Source: Papaver somniferum
Lineage: Eukaryota; Streptophyta; Magnoliopsida; Ranunculales; Papaveraceae
Assembly (NCBI RefSeq): GCF_003573695.1
Contig: NC_039365.1
Span: forward strand, 82,377,089 to 82,441,088
Length of the DNA: 64,000 nucleotides
Reading direction: 5' to 3'
Shown: positions 21,391 to 30,545 of the stretch, one piece after another
Layout: every line of letters begins with the position of its first letter
Position numbering within the stretch: the first letter of the stretch is position 1
Made by a program: the position numbers and the translations under genes
Notes under the pieces: generated by a model
The model's input: only the letters and a program-made list of their open reading frames with translations
What the model was told of the DNA's origin: nothing
Database searches by the model: none

Positions 21391-21686
21391 CCGGTATCTC
21401 GTCCTGATGGAGGGGTGGAAGCGGCTCTAGCAATAATTGGGGGTGTTACGCTCGAAGAAACATTTGGAGTGGCAGCAGCGGCTCTGGCTCTGGTGATAGG
21501 AGGTGTCATGCCGGAGGGAATGTTTCCTGCGCCGCTGGTGTTGGCGGTAGAGGATGTAATACCATGTATGTTGATCGTGCTGGTAGGCGGTACATTGGTG
21601 TCACCAGCAGGGATGTTGATGCCAGGGGTGCTTTCAGCGCCAGTAGCATCGAGATTTGTTGCTGATCCAGACCTAAGATCCACCAT
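21387..21686 (-). pseudogene. gag N-terminal leader of G2
   Basis: Starts at the ATG at 21686, whose context matches the G1 gag start. The 99 residues are rich in Ser, Thr, Pro and Ala (TPPITRARAAAATPNV) and end at 21387, overlapping the next gag frame by 4 bases (ATGA). An intact gag would read through, so a frameshift lies near 21390; alternatively the short overlap is a true start-stop junction. G1 has a shorter, different leader with the same first residues (MV-x-L). Confidence 0.6.
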
Positions 21687-21745
21687 CTTGAAATTGGGAA
21701 AATTGAAATGAAATTGAAAATTGATTTTGCAACCGAGAGATTAAT

Positions 21746-21763
21746 CTCCCACTGTGGTCGCCA
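21746..21763 (-). other. Primer binding site of G2
   Basis: The reverse of 21746-21763 is TGGCGACCACAGTGGGAG, identical to the G1 site, two bases inside the LTR that starts at 21766. Confidence 0.8.
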
Positions 21764-21765
21764 TT

Positions 21766-23296
21766 TGTTTTGGGGTAAACACTGATTCTGCTGGTTTTAG
21801 TAAATTTGGGTGTGCCACCGAGAAACGAATCTAAACCCTAAACAAATGTGATGCACGAGAGTACTTTAGATTCGAGAGATCAATCTGGACAATCCTGGCC
21901 TAAACCAAGAAATGGTTGTTCCAGTCTTGTTTCGGTCACAAAGTGAAGGAGAATGGTTGATCTTAGGGAGTAAAGCGGAGAAGGTGTTGAGATCAGAATG
22001 TTTAACTCTGAAGATGTGGCTATTTTATGAATTGTATCAGAATATGGAACTGGCTTGCGGAATATAAGCTATCAGTTCTTGGTATTTTTCTGGATACTTG
22101 TGTTGTTAACCAAAACTCTGTTGTTGGTCCAAATAGGTTGAAAACCTATTTATACAAGTCATTGAGCACCCCTGATCTCGTAGGAACTGGAGATAGTTAA
22201 GTAGTGGAGAAGTGGGGTTGTGTAGAAGCGGTTTACCATCACATTCCCATTGTGAGGGGAAACTGGTCAGCCTTACACCCACTATTCTATTACTGCTATT
22301 TAAAGGTACGCTCTTTCCCGACACTTTCTTGTAATGGACACATTGCACGCCGCACGCTGTAAACTGTCAGACCAATATCCTGATGAGTAACCCCCAGTTT
22401 TGTGACATGTTTGATATCTCGAGTGTTTCGTGGAAAAATGTGCAACAAGTTGCTAAGTGGGTCCAATGTACAAGACCTAGTTATTCTAATCAATTGCACG
22501 CAAGCTAGGCGGCATAATGGCATAGTGGCGCCTGCATAGTGGCACAATGTCATAGTGGCGCCTGCAAAGTGGCACAATCGCATAGTAACACAATGGCATA
22601 GTGGCGCCTGCATAGTGGTACAATGGCATATTGGCTCCTGCATAATGGCACAATGGAATATTGGCGCATGTGGCTAAGTGGCGAGGCGGCACCTGCCGAT
22701 GGCGTAGTGGCAAAGCGGCGCCTGCTATATCTTGGCATATTGGTGTTAGATCCAAATATGGCTCAATGATATTAACTCTAGTTGCCACATCGAACTTAAT
22801 ACCCTGGGTGGCATTATTTGGCATGGTTAGCGTAGCGGCCCTATCCAAATTAAGGTTTGGCATGCTAAAAACCTAATTAGCACGGGTGGTCGCGACACAA
22901 TGACGTTTTTTGTGCGGATAGTGCCATGTCCGAGTCAATGGAATTATGGAAGGGCCATAATATGGGAACGACCATAGGCGCAAGGATAGCCATGGGTGGA
23001 CATATCATGGAGCCATTTTTAGGGTTTTCTGGGCCCCACATGGCTTGTGGCATGTTGTAGGGCCGAAGCGGCATAATTTAGGCCACGACTAGGAATTAGA
23101 ATTTTGACTAACGCCACTAGAACAAGAGTCGTATTCTGATCAGAATACCCTAATTGGAATTTGTTATGGCATTGTCCATGAACAAAAAGTGGGTTAGCAC
23201 GTAGCTACGCTGTTATGGCACGTTGGCATGTTGCTGCCGCATAATCGCATGGCCTGCGAATTGGCACGCTGGAGCGATTTGGCAAGTTGGCTAGCC
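21766..23296 (-). repeat. Truncated 5' LTR of G2
   Basis: Matches 14282-15799 of the 3' LTR, including the 30-bp array (about 22500-22720), and stops at GGCTAGCC. About 1185 bp of the LTR (15800-16984 of the partner) are missing. The TATA box at about 22149 is kept. Confidence 0.85.
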
Positions 23297-23491
23297 CCAT
23301 ATTATTAAATAATACTTTTTTGATTATTTGTGTAGTCCCCATATGAAATATAAATTAATAATCCATTATATATTTTCAATACATTAATGACTTATGAAGA
23401 TTTTTTTAAAAGTGATTCAATTGTCTTCTGTTTTTTGTTAAAATCAATATCACATTGAATTTTATCCTAAGTTTTGTTATCATTGTAAGAA
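23297..23491. other. AT-rich spacer between G2 and the pogo-like element
   Basis: No ORF or repeat except a short TTATTAAATAATA palindrome at the break with G2. It may be the target of the deletion that truncated G2. Confidence 0.5.
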
Positions 23492-23550
23492 TAGTCGAAC
23501 CTCGATAAATGAATACTCTCGGGACCTAGAAAAAATATTCGTTTAGCGGG

Positions 23551-23605
23551 GTTATTTATTTATCGATAAATGAATATTTTATTCATTTATCGATAAACGA
23601 ATATT
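23551..23605. repeat. Subterminal palindromic repeats of the pogo-like element
   Basis: Two copies around TTTATCGATAAA, a perfect 12-bp palindrome, with flanks TATTTATTTATCGATAAATG and ATTCATTTATCGATAAACG. They repeat the TIR core and could serve as extra transposase sites. Confidence 0.6.
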
Positions 23606-23652
23606 TATTCATTTAGACAATATTTTCTTTGTATAGGAGAAAATGTAGAACG

Positions 23653-24707
23653 CGCAATTGGGGGATAGAGGAAAAAGACAAAAACTGGATCCAAATATCA
23701 AATCAGGGTCACCCCTTATCTAATTATTTTTATAATTCCTAATCTACCCCTCACTAATTAGGTTTAATGATTAATTAAAATTAGTAAAACTTTTAAGTAT
23801 TTGGGGGATAGATTAGTGTGTATTTTTATTTGTATTTGGGTGACTGAGGTGAGAGTAGAAGGAGGGGAAAAAATATTTGAGAGGGAATTTTATTTGTGAA
23901 AATGGAGGATGATTGTGAAGAGAGAATTGATGCTAAGAGGTTGAAATTTTGATTTTTTTTCTCTTTGAATCCTCCATTTTTGCAGCTGAAAAATCTCGGT
24001 GCCGGCATAGTATTCAACCAAAAAACCATGCCGGCATTTGTTGGAAATTTTCATAAATGTTTGCCACTACGCAGAGTTTTTCGGTGATCGACCTGCCGGC
24101 ATTAAGTTACTGCGTTGAATGTTAGTTACCAAGCATGCCGGCACCATTTTCCGGCATGGTCTTCATCAATTCCGGCGATGTAAAAAAATTTATTCCCGAC
24201 ATGGTCTTCATCACTACCGTCATGGTCTTCATCACTTCCGGCATGGTCTTCATCTATACCGGCATGGTCTTCATCACTTCCGGCATGGTCTTCGTCATTT
24301 CCGACATGGTATTCATCACTTCCGGCGTGGTATTCATCACTTCCGGCATGGTCTTCATCACTTCCGGCATGGTCTTCATCACTTCCGAATGTTAAAAAAA
24401 AATCGTTTTCAAAGTGAGGAGGTGGCAGAGAAGGAGAAGAGAATTTGAAAGGGAGTGAGGAAAATCTAGAATTTGAAAGGGAGTGGGGAATATTTATGTT
24501 TCAAATCCCTAACCCTAAAAGAGATTAAGAAGAGGTGAAGATGGAAATGGGAGATATGTTTTTGTTTTTTGATTTTAAGTTTTTTAATTTTTATTTTGAG
24601 GGAAGGGTGTTTTAGTATTTTTGCCCCAAAAAATACCCCTTAGCAAACACCTTTGGTTGGGGGAAGTAATTGATATCCCCCAATTAGTTTTGATATCCCC
24701 CGATTGT
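23653..24707. mobile_element. Possible nested DNA element with short inverted ends
   Basis: CGCAATTGGGGGATAG at 23653 and the reverse of 24692-24707 (CAATCGGGGGATAT) match at about 12 of 14 positions. A second copy of ATATCCCCCAATT lies at 24673-24685. The block holds the 21-bp array and short GA-rich stretches and separates the pogo-like left end from the transposase remnant. No target duplication is visible, so the boundaries are tentative. Confidence 0.3.
24150..24392 (+). repeat. 21-bp minisatellite, ATGGTCTTCATCACTTCCGGC
   Basis: About ten to eleven units of 21 bp. In one frame they encode the 7-residue repeat MVFITSG, and the frame stays open for 86 codons (24135-24395). The neighbouring frame gives HRHGLHHF-type repeats. 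Nothing shows that either is translated; length in multiples of 3 explains the open frames. Confidence 0.75.
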
Positions 24708-24829
24708 GGGTTCAAAATGTACAAGTATACCAAGGAAATATTGGTCAAAATTCTTATCAATAATTCAATTAACATTCATTTTTTTTTGAATTAACTGGTG
24801 TCATTCCTAATTTACGTTATAGAAATGTG

Positions 24830-25135
24830 ATGGACGTCAAACATCTTTTAAACTATCCTAACGAGAATGATGCAGTTATGGAGACTCTAACAGACGAAGA
24901 AATTATTGAGTCAGTAATGAATAATGAGAATGATCCTGAACCAGATGATAGTAGCGTCGTACCAAATGTGTCATCTAAAGATGCTTTTCAAGCGATGATC
25001 ACTTTAAAAAATTACTTGCTACAACACGAGCAAAATATTCCAGAAATTGTGCAAGCACTGCATAAAATTAAGGATACAGTGCATTTTGGTTTGGGTGGAA
25101 GAAAAAGACAATCAACTATAGATGAATTTTTTTGA
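24830..25135 (+). pseudogene. C-terminal exon of a pogo-like (CENP-B/Tigger-type, DDE) transposase
   Basis: An ATG at 24830 opens 101 codons ending at 25135. The product is acidic at the start (DEEIIESVMNNENDPEPDD), has a helix around 'ITLKNYLLQHEQNIPEIVQ' and finishes 'RKRQSTIDEFF'. A final basic stretch followed by Q-[ST]-T-[IL]-D-x-[FY]-F is typical of the end of plant pogo-like transposases with a CENP-B-like helix-turn-helix and a DDE core. The DNA-binding and DDE domains are missing, so it is a remnant. TTATAG just before 24824 could be a splice acceptor, so this may be a last exon. It lies 200 bp inside the right TIR, as expected. Confidence 0.6.
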
Positions 25136-25881
25136 GTTCATTCCTACATATATTTTTATGTAAAAATTTTTGATTATGTATTTTGGTTTTTTTTTATATA
25201 TAATTCAGTGATTATTCGTTTATATTTCTATAAGGCCTTTAAGAATCCAATTTTTTTAATTCATTAATGCATTAAGCGAGGTTATTCATTTATCACCTTG
25301 GCCCAAGTCGGGACCGGAGAAAATTATTCATTTGGCGAGGTTATTCATTTATCGAGGTTCGACTGAATTCTGGTGTTGTTTCTCATAACTTAGCAAGAAA
25401 TTATTCAATGTGCTTGTCGCTTTGACAACCTCGTTTCGTGAAGGGTGGTCTCTTATAGAATCTTCATCATCTTTTTTCCTATCTTTATCAGTTCCATACC
25501 GCTCTCAATTATTTTTCATCAGTCAACAGTTGCATAACTTCATTTTCTTCTGGATATTCATGACATCTTGACACTTGTTGAACTGCGATAACTCATCTTT
25601 TCAGTCAAATTTTACAAGTCTGAAGTAATTTCACCATGTAACTGTTGATCTGAATTGTCTAAACTTGTGTTATATGTTGATCGAAGTTTACAATTAAGCA
25701 AAGTGGGAGATTGAAGGGTTCTTTGAAGAATTTAATATTCTATGGTATGTAGAAAATAATTATTTGATAATAAATTTCTATATAAGTTAATAAGATATTA
25801 ATTAGTATATTAATTAATACTTGTTAATTTATCGGTTAATTAATATCTCGCTTAATTAATAATTTTTGGTGATCCCAACAA

Positions 25882-25907
25882 CATTAATTTATAGAGTTTC
25901 TACTGTA
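25882..25907. mobile_element. Right end of an Emigrant-like MITE
   Basis: The reverse of 25882-25905 reads CAGTAGAAACTCTATAAATT and AATG, close to Emigrant/pogo MITE ends, and TA follows (25906-25907). A matching left end is not obvious; TGTAGAAAATAATTA at 25748 may be a decayed one. Confidence 0.45.
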
Positions 25908-26082
25908 TGTTCTTTTAAAAGGAATGAAAGATATATATTTATTACCTCAGTTATAAAAATTTCTTTAATATTTCAAATCAGGTCCCGTCAAAAATAAAAA
26001 GTTTAAGGATATATTAGAGATTTTTTTGTAAAAATACGACTACAAACAGAATGAAACTGACGACAACCGAATATGGAACAGA

Positions 26083-26103
26083 TATTTTGAAACGGAGGGA
26101 GTA
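26083..26103. mobile_element. Stowaway-type MITE end
   Basis: TATTTTGAAACGGAGGGAG followed by TA is the reverse of the CTCCCTCCGTTTCA-type Stowaway terminus. The other end was not found. Confidence 0.5.
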
Positions 26104-26339
26104 GTTTTTATGGCTTTTATGAATTGGGTACTGAGTTTGTAAATTCAATTTCATTTTGTTTATAATTTTTTTGTAATAGTTAATGATTTCCCCCAAAATT
26201 GATTGCTAAATAGCATATGATGTGTTAACATAAAAAATAATCTTATATATCGATGATGGATTCAAATTACAACACCATGTTTCATTAGGTGGTTGCGCAA
26301 GGCTACGATAGTAAGAATAATACTATAACTATATATATA

Positions 26340-26371
26340 CTAGGGCTTAACCCGTGTCGTAACGACACGGA
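26340..26371 (-). mobile_element. Helitron-type 3' terminus on the minus strand
   Basis: On the minus strand a perfect 9-bp hairpin (CCGTGTCGT, one base, ACGACACGG) is followed by about 8 bases and then CTAG, next base T. Hairpin, 8-12 nt spacing, CTRR and insertion before T are the Helitron 3' signature. The body would extend to the right. I found no convincing 5' TC end and no Rep/helicase frame, so it would be non-autonomous. Confidence 0.55.
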
Positions 26372-29300
26372 CACGATGATATGCACTTTCTGGCGTTTAG
26401 ATTTTTTATTTAATACTTATTATTTGTCATGTTACCCTCCTTATTAAAAGTGAAGAAAAAATTGACTGATATTTCCGGTCTCCAATCTATCATACGCCCA
26501 TATATAATTAATTTTTAGTATGTTTGAACTTTTACATCTTCCCAAATATGTTAGAATTGTATCCTGAAGCCACGAATTTATCATAATTAATTTTCACACT
26601 CTCTTTCCTAAAAACAAAAAAGGTTATAGTGTTTTATAGTTACAAAGGTATCCTATGAGTCATTTAAAATGACACTCCACTTTTGAATTTCCCTTATTTT
26701 AGTGACCATGCAAAACCAAAACATTGAACTATGTTAGTTATTAAAAAAAAATTATGTCGTCTGAGTTCAATCGTCCTGGATAGTTGGGTAGGCTTTAAAA
26801 ATGTCCATATCCTTGTTGACTTTTTCTCCTTTAGGAATAGTCCAAAGATATTAAAACTCAGTATGGACTCAACAATAAATATCACATTCTATGTTCTTAC
26901 AAATTCAATAACACAATAAGATCTCTAGTACCTCAAAACTTCTACACATTTTACGGACCTTCCAAATGTGTGGTTATTCGCTGCACAGAATGATGAAACT
27001 ATGGTTAGCTAGTTAGTCAAATGGTTAACCACTTAACCTAATAACAGTAGACTCAGTTATCCATCATTTAATTAAATTGATGCTAAAAAATTTATTAAGG
27101 AATATTTTTGTGTGAAATGCCTTATGGAATCTCTTGGATGCAATAATTCTTACAATCATATTAGCTCTTAATTTTTGTTGACTACAATATTATGACTCAT
27201 CAATTGGCATTATTTTACGTTTGCTACCTAAAAATTTAAAATCATGTGAGTGTGCCCAAAAAAACCTCTTAGTGAGGTAAGAAAACAGTTTCGATGATAA
27301 AAGTATAGCGGTAAACATGTGTATGTTATCAATATCTTCTTTCCACTATCTTATAGTAGTAAACATATGCGCAAAAGAAATATATGTTCTATTTATAATA
27401 GTACTGTTTTTAAACCACGATATCATTGTCATTGATCAACAAAAGACTAAAATTCTAAAAAACCATGACAACAAAGTTGAGATAAAATATTTAGCAGTAT
27501 GATCAAAGTTTGAGAATATAACAAATAAATTGTAACTCATTCAAGGATAACAATTAGTAATAGGATAAAGACTAATAATAAGAAGGTTAGCTTGTGATTT
27601 ATGTGGTGAAATTAAATTAAATAGAAAGAAAGATTATGAGCGATAGATTTTATCAGGGTAGTTGTTTGACCAAACCATGTAGCTTAGCAGGTGAATATAA
27701 AATTGAAATATTAAAGCATCTAAATTATACATAGTCGAATGAAGAAATGGATGTTTCTAAACACATGTTATTTTTTTGTGCGTAGAATCTTTTGGATTAA
27801 GTGACTTAAATTAACATCATAGAGGAGAAAACATACACAGTAGCACTAACAAATTAGTTATCCGAAGATGATGAGTCCCTTATCCAATTGGTAGGACAAA
27901 AGAATAAAGCATTTGAAAGTGTTATTCTGCTCGTTGTTGCTTTCCCTATGTCGAACGCCAGAGCACGAATGAAATGGATGATTTGCAAAACATAAACCAC
28001 ATTCTAATTCATATAAAGAACAATATACGTAGGTGGTTAACCTTAAGATGAGTTTCTCGTTTGGTATAGGATATATGATTTATGATTCTCAATACTCATC
28101 TCCACCAGCATTAAGGAACTTTGTTTGCAGTAATCTGAAAATGAAGATGGAAAAACAATAAGGAGAAAAAACAGAATTACAAATGCAAGAAAGTATGTAT
28201 AAAAAAAAATAAGAAAAACGATCAGACTCAAAAAAGAAATTTAATGGGTTTTAATTTTTCAAAGTTTAGCTAAAAAAAAGTAAAATAAATAAGATAGACA
28301 ACCTTGGAAAATAATATTTGGGGAAGTGAATTTCATGAAAATAACATAATCCATTGAAGAATTGAGAAAAAGCTCATCGCCTACCAAATGTGCTTGTCGA
28401 AAGCCCGATGGAACATCTAAACTAAATCATACCATATTCGATGAAATAACCATAATATTATTTTTTAGTCGTTTGTTCTGATTGAGATTCAAAGTCATAT
28501 AAATATAAGAAAAGTAAATAAAACATGACCTATGAGCAACCTAAAAAGTGATAGTGATTTAAGATTATGCAACTAACTTAATTTGGAGAAACAAAAAAAG
28601 ATTAAGAAAATACTCTTTGTTATGGTTGAGGGACATGAGCGCATTTTATGTTTCACCGGCCACCGTTGTTCACCAACAGTTACCACCACCACTCTTGCTA
28701 CCGAAACAGCTTCCGCCACCTTTTTCCACAATGCCATAACATTTTTGCCATCTCCACTGCTCACCGACTCCACCACCACCACCACTCAACTTATATAATT
28801 GTTAGCAAATCTAAGCAATAGTTGATAAAAGTATATTTATATAATTATTAATGGAGTAATTTATTTATTATAATTTTAATATGACATTTATTATTACGTA
28901 CTGTAATAAAATTATTGTAAAAAACAATGAGACATTATTGATATGATAAGTAACTTTTGTCCATTGGATGTATTTCTAATCTCAATCACAACCATCACTT
29001 GTGAGAAACAACCATTATTAGTTTATATTGATATAGTTTCTAGTAAAATCATTTATTAATGAAGTTATGTATTTATTAGATTAATTAAGAGAAATGAAAA
29101 TTTAATAAATCTTTCATCATCAACAATTAATGAGACATCAATTTAATGGGTGTAAGTTTATTTTTTGTGGGAGCATCTATAGCCGTTGATTTATCTTTTG
29201 GGAGAGTAAATCTTAACCGCCACTTACATAGGCAAAGTTATCCAAACTGTGTTATGTAATCTAGATATACATGCATACATATTTTTATTTTATTTTTGAA
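26372..29300. other. AT-rich DNA without recognised genes
   Basis: Many short frames on both strands, none with a domain, codon bias or repeat partner in this window. The plus-strand frame 28583-28798 is Thr/Ser-rich and its minus shadow Val-rich, both from a CCACCACC-type low-complexity stretch (28670-28795). May be the body of the Helitron ending at 26340. Confidence 0.5.
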
Positions 29301-29309
29301 AAAAAAAAA

Positions 29310-30107
29310 CAATGAATATCATTAAAGCAAGCGAAAAGGCTAAATTAAACATTATAGGACATTGTTTCAGACTCGATTCTAGTACTGACACAACCAGAGA
29401 GATTAGATTTCCATTTTCTATGGCTATTACTATTTGTAGCAAATTTCGCAAGGAAATCTACTGTGTGATTACTGCTCCTATTTCTAAAGCACACCCTGAC
29501 ACTACCTAAAAACTGAATTAAAAACCTACAATCGATCTTCCCACTTAGTAACTATTAAGTTAGGACCAACAATACTATCCATAATTTTCTTGTTGTTTTC
29601 TTAACACTAATATCCTTGAGTCGTAGCTGAACTATCTAATGAAGAGCTTTAAGAATCAAAATAGCTTCAGCTTGAGCAGCATCTCCAACTCTTTTGCCAA
29701 TGTCTAGGCTTCGACCAATCTACCGAATAAGTAGAGACATTTCTGTAAAACTATCACCGAGAAGAACAGAAGCATCAACTTTTATTTTTAACCATCCCAT
29801 TTGAAGGGGACTTCAAGCATGCATACTATGGCCACCATTATTAATTGAGAAGCAGAATCCAATTCTAGGAACAAATGATTTTGCTTCATAAAAAATAATT
29901 CTTTTACCTCTAGAAGTCGAATTTTTCTACAAGACCTATCCAAACGCATACTATGTCAAACCAACATTTACTTCTTAGTATTTTCTCACTTTTTGGTCCA
30001 ATTGTCATTGATTTTATCAAGTTTTCATATTGTTGACTTATAGCAACGCACCAAATCACTCTTTCTTTCACAAATTTTTGAAGAGCACGAGATTCACGCA
30101 CGTGCAA
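29310..30107 (-). pseudogene. LINE (L1-type) RNase H remnant
   Basis: On the minus strand the order and motifs suit the RNase H domain (RVT_3 family) found at the end of plant non-LTR elements. About 29835-29780 gives 'PSNGMVKNK' and '(V/K)DASVLLGDSF', the counterpart of G-x-x-K-[IVL]-N-x-D-[AG]; the middle gives 'GDAAQAEAILILKALH' (A-E-A-x-A-x-x-x-A-L); the end near 29420 gives 'NHTVDFLAKFATN' (N-x-x-A-D-x-L-A-K). Stops and a frameshift break it. The frame upstream (30107-29910, 65 codons) would be the link from RT. It ends about 450 bp before the PWO-like start codon, head to head. Confidence 0.65.
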
Positions 30108-30198
30108 GTTACGAGAAACTAGTTAATATCGCTTTTTTAAATGCCTGACCAGGATTTAAACCTAACTCTAACCAAGGGTTACCAAACAAGAGTTAGAC

Positions 30199-30215
30199 AA
30201 AGAGAGAGAGAGAGA
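30199..30215. repeat. GA microsatellite before the PWO-like gene
   Basis: A run of AG repeats 330 bp before the start codon. GA-rich tracts are common in plant promoters and 5' leaders, so it may mark the promoter or leader of this gene. No clear TATA box was seen. Confidence 0.5.
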
Positions 30216-30545
30216 AATAAGAAAACTGTGCATTCAAAATCAAAAGAGGAAAAATAAAAACCCTAGTTTGATCCATTAAATCTTGAATGAAATTGATGAA
30301 TAAAATCTTTAAAAAGTTATAGAAAGATGAAATTGGTTCAGATTTGAATGGAAACCCTAAAAAGAATCCCAAGAAGAGACTCTAATTGTTATCCGATCCT
30401 ATATCGTCATTACGTATTTGCTTTGTCATTTACAGGAGGTTGAAGAAGAAAAGAATTATCAGCATGATTGAAGTTTTGATTTTCAATTAGGAGGGTAACA
30501 GATTGAATATTTTGTGATCTAGGTTAACTTTTAGGGCTTACAAGA

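Larger units (their letters stand above)
14282..23296 (-). mobile_element. Defective Ty3/gypsy element G2, truncated at its 5' end
   Basis: A relative of G1 on the minus strand. 5' LTR 21766-23296 (truncated), primer site 21746-21763, gag 19813-21686 with stops, protease 19187-19783, integrase tail near 18935-19175, antisense repeat frame on the plus strand at 17378-18012, polypurine tract 16985-17000, 3' LTR 14282-16984. All of RT and RNase H and the integrase core are missing. The right end stops abruptly at 23296 inside the LTR (GGCTAGCC, then unrelated DNA), so no target duplication can be read; the base pairs ACTTC lie left of the element. Confidence 0.88.
23492..25365 (+). mobile_element. 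Pogo/Emigrant-like DNA transposon remnant
   Basis: The ends form 24-bp inverted repeats with one mismatch: 23492-23515 starts TAGTCGAACCTCGATAAATG and the reverse of 25342-25365 starts CAGTCGAACCTCGATAAATG. This resembles the CAGT-x-x-AACCTC-x-ATAAAT ends of plant Emigrant/Lemi pogo-like elements. Subterminal copies of ATTCATTTATCGATAAA follow on the left (23551-23605), and ATTCATTT-x-x-CGAGG on the right. Inside, only the C-terminus of a transposase is left (24830-25135). A TA target duplication is not clear: AA lies on both sides. The middle (23653-24707) may be a nested insertion. Confidence 0.7.
25366..26339. other. AT-rich intergenic DNA with MITE ends
   Basis: No coding sequence. GCAAAGTGGGAGATTGAAGG at 25698 resembles a purine tract followed by an LTR start, but no partner is seen. 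Two MITE-type ends are listed separately. Confidence 0.5.

Noticed and set aside
25698..25720. Copia 3' LTR start after GTGGGAG
   Set aside because: No second LTR, primer site or coding remnant nearby.
28573..28798. Short ORFs on both strands
   Set aside because: Mirror frames of a CCACCACC low-complexity stretch.
30075..30121. Second Helitron 3' end (GCACGTGC then ACTAGT)
   Set aside because: The palindrome is only 8 bp with no loop and the spacing is long.
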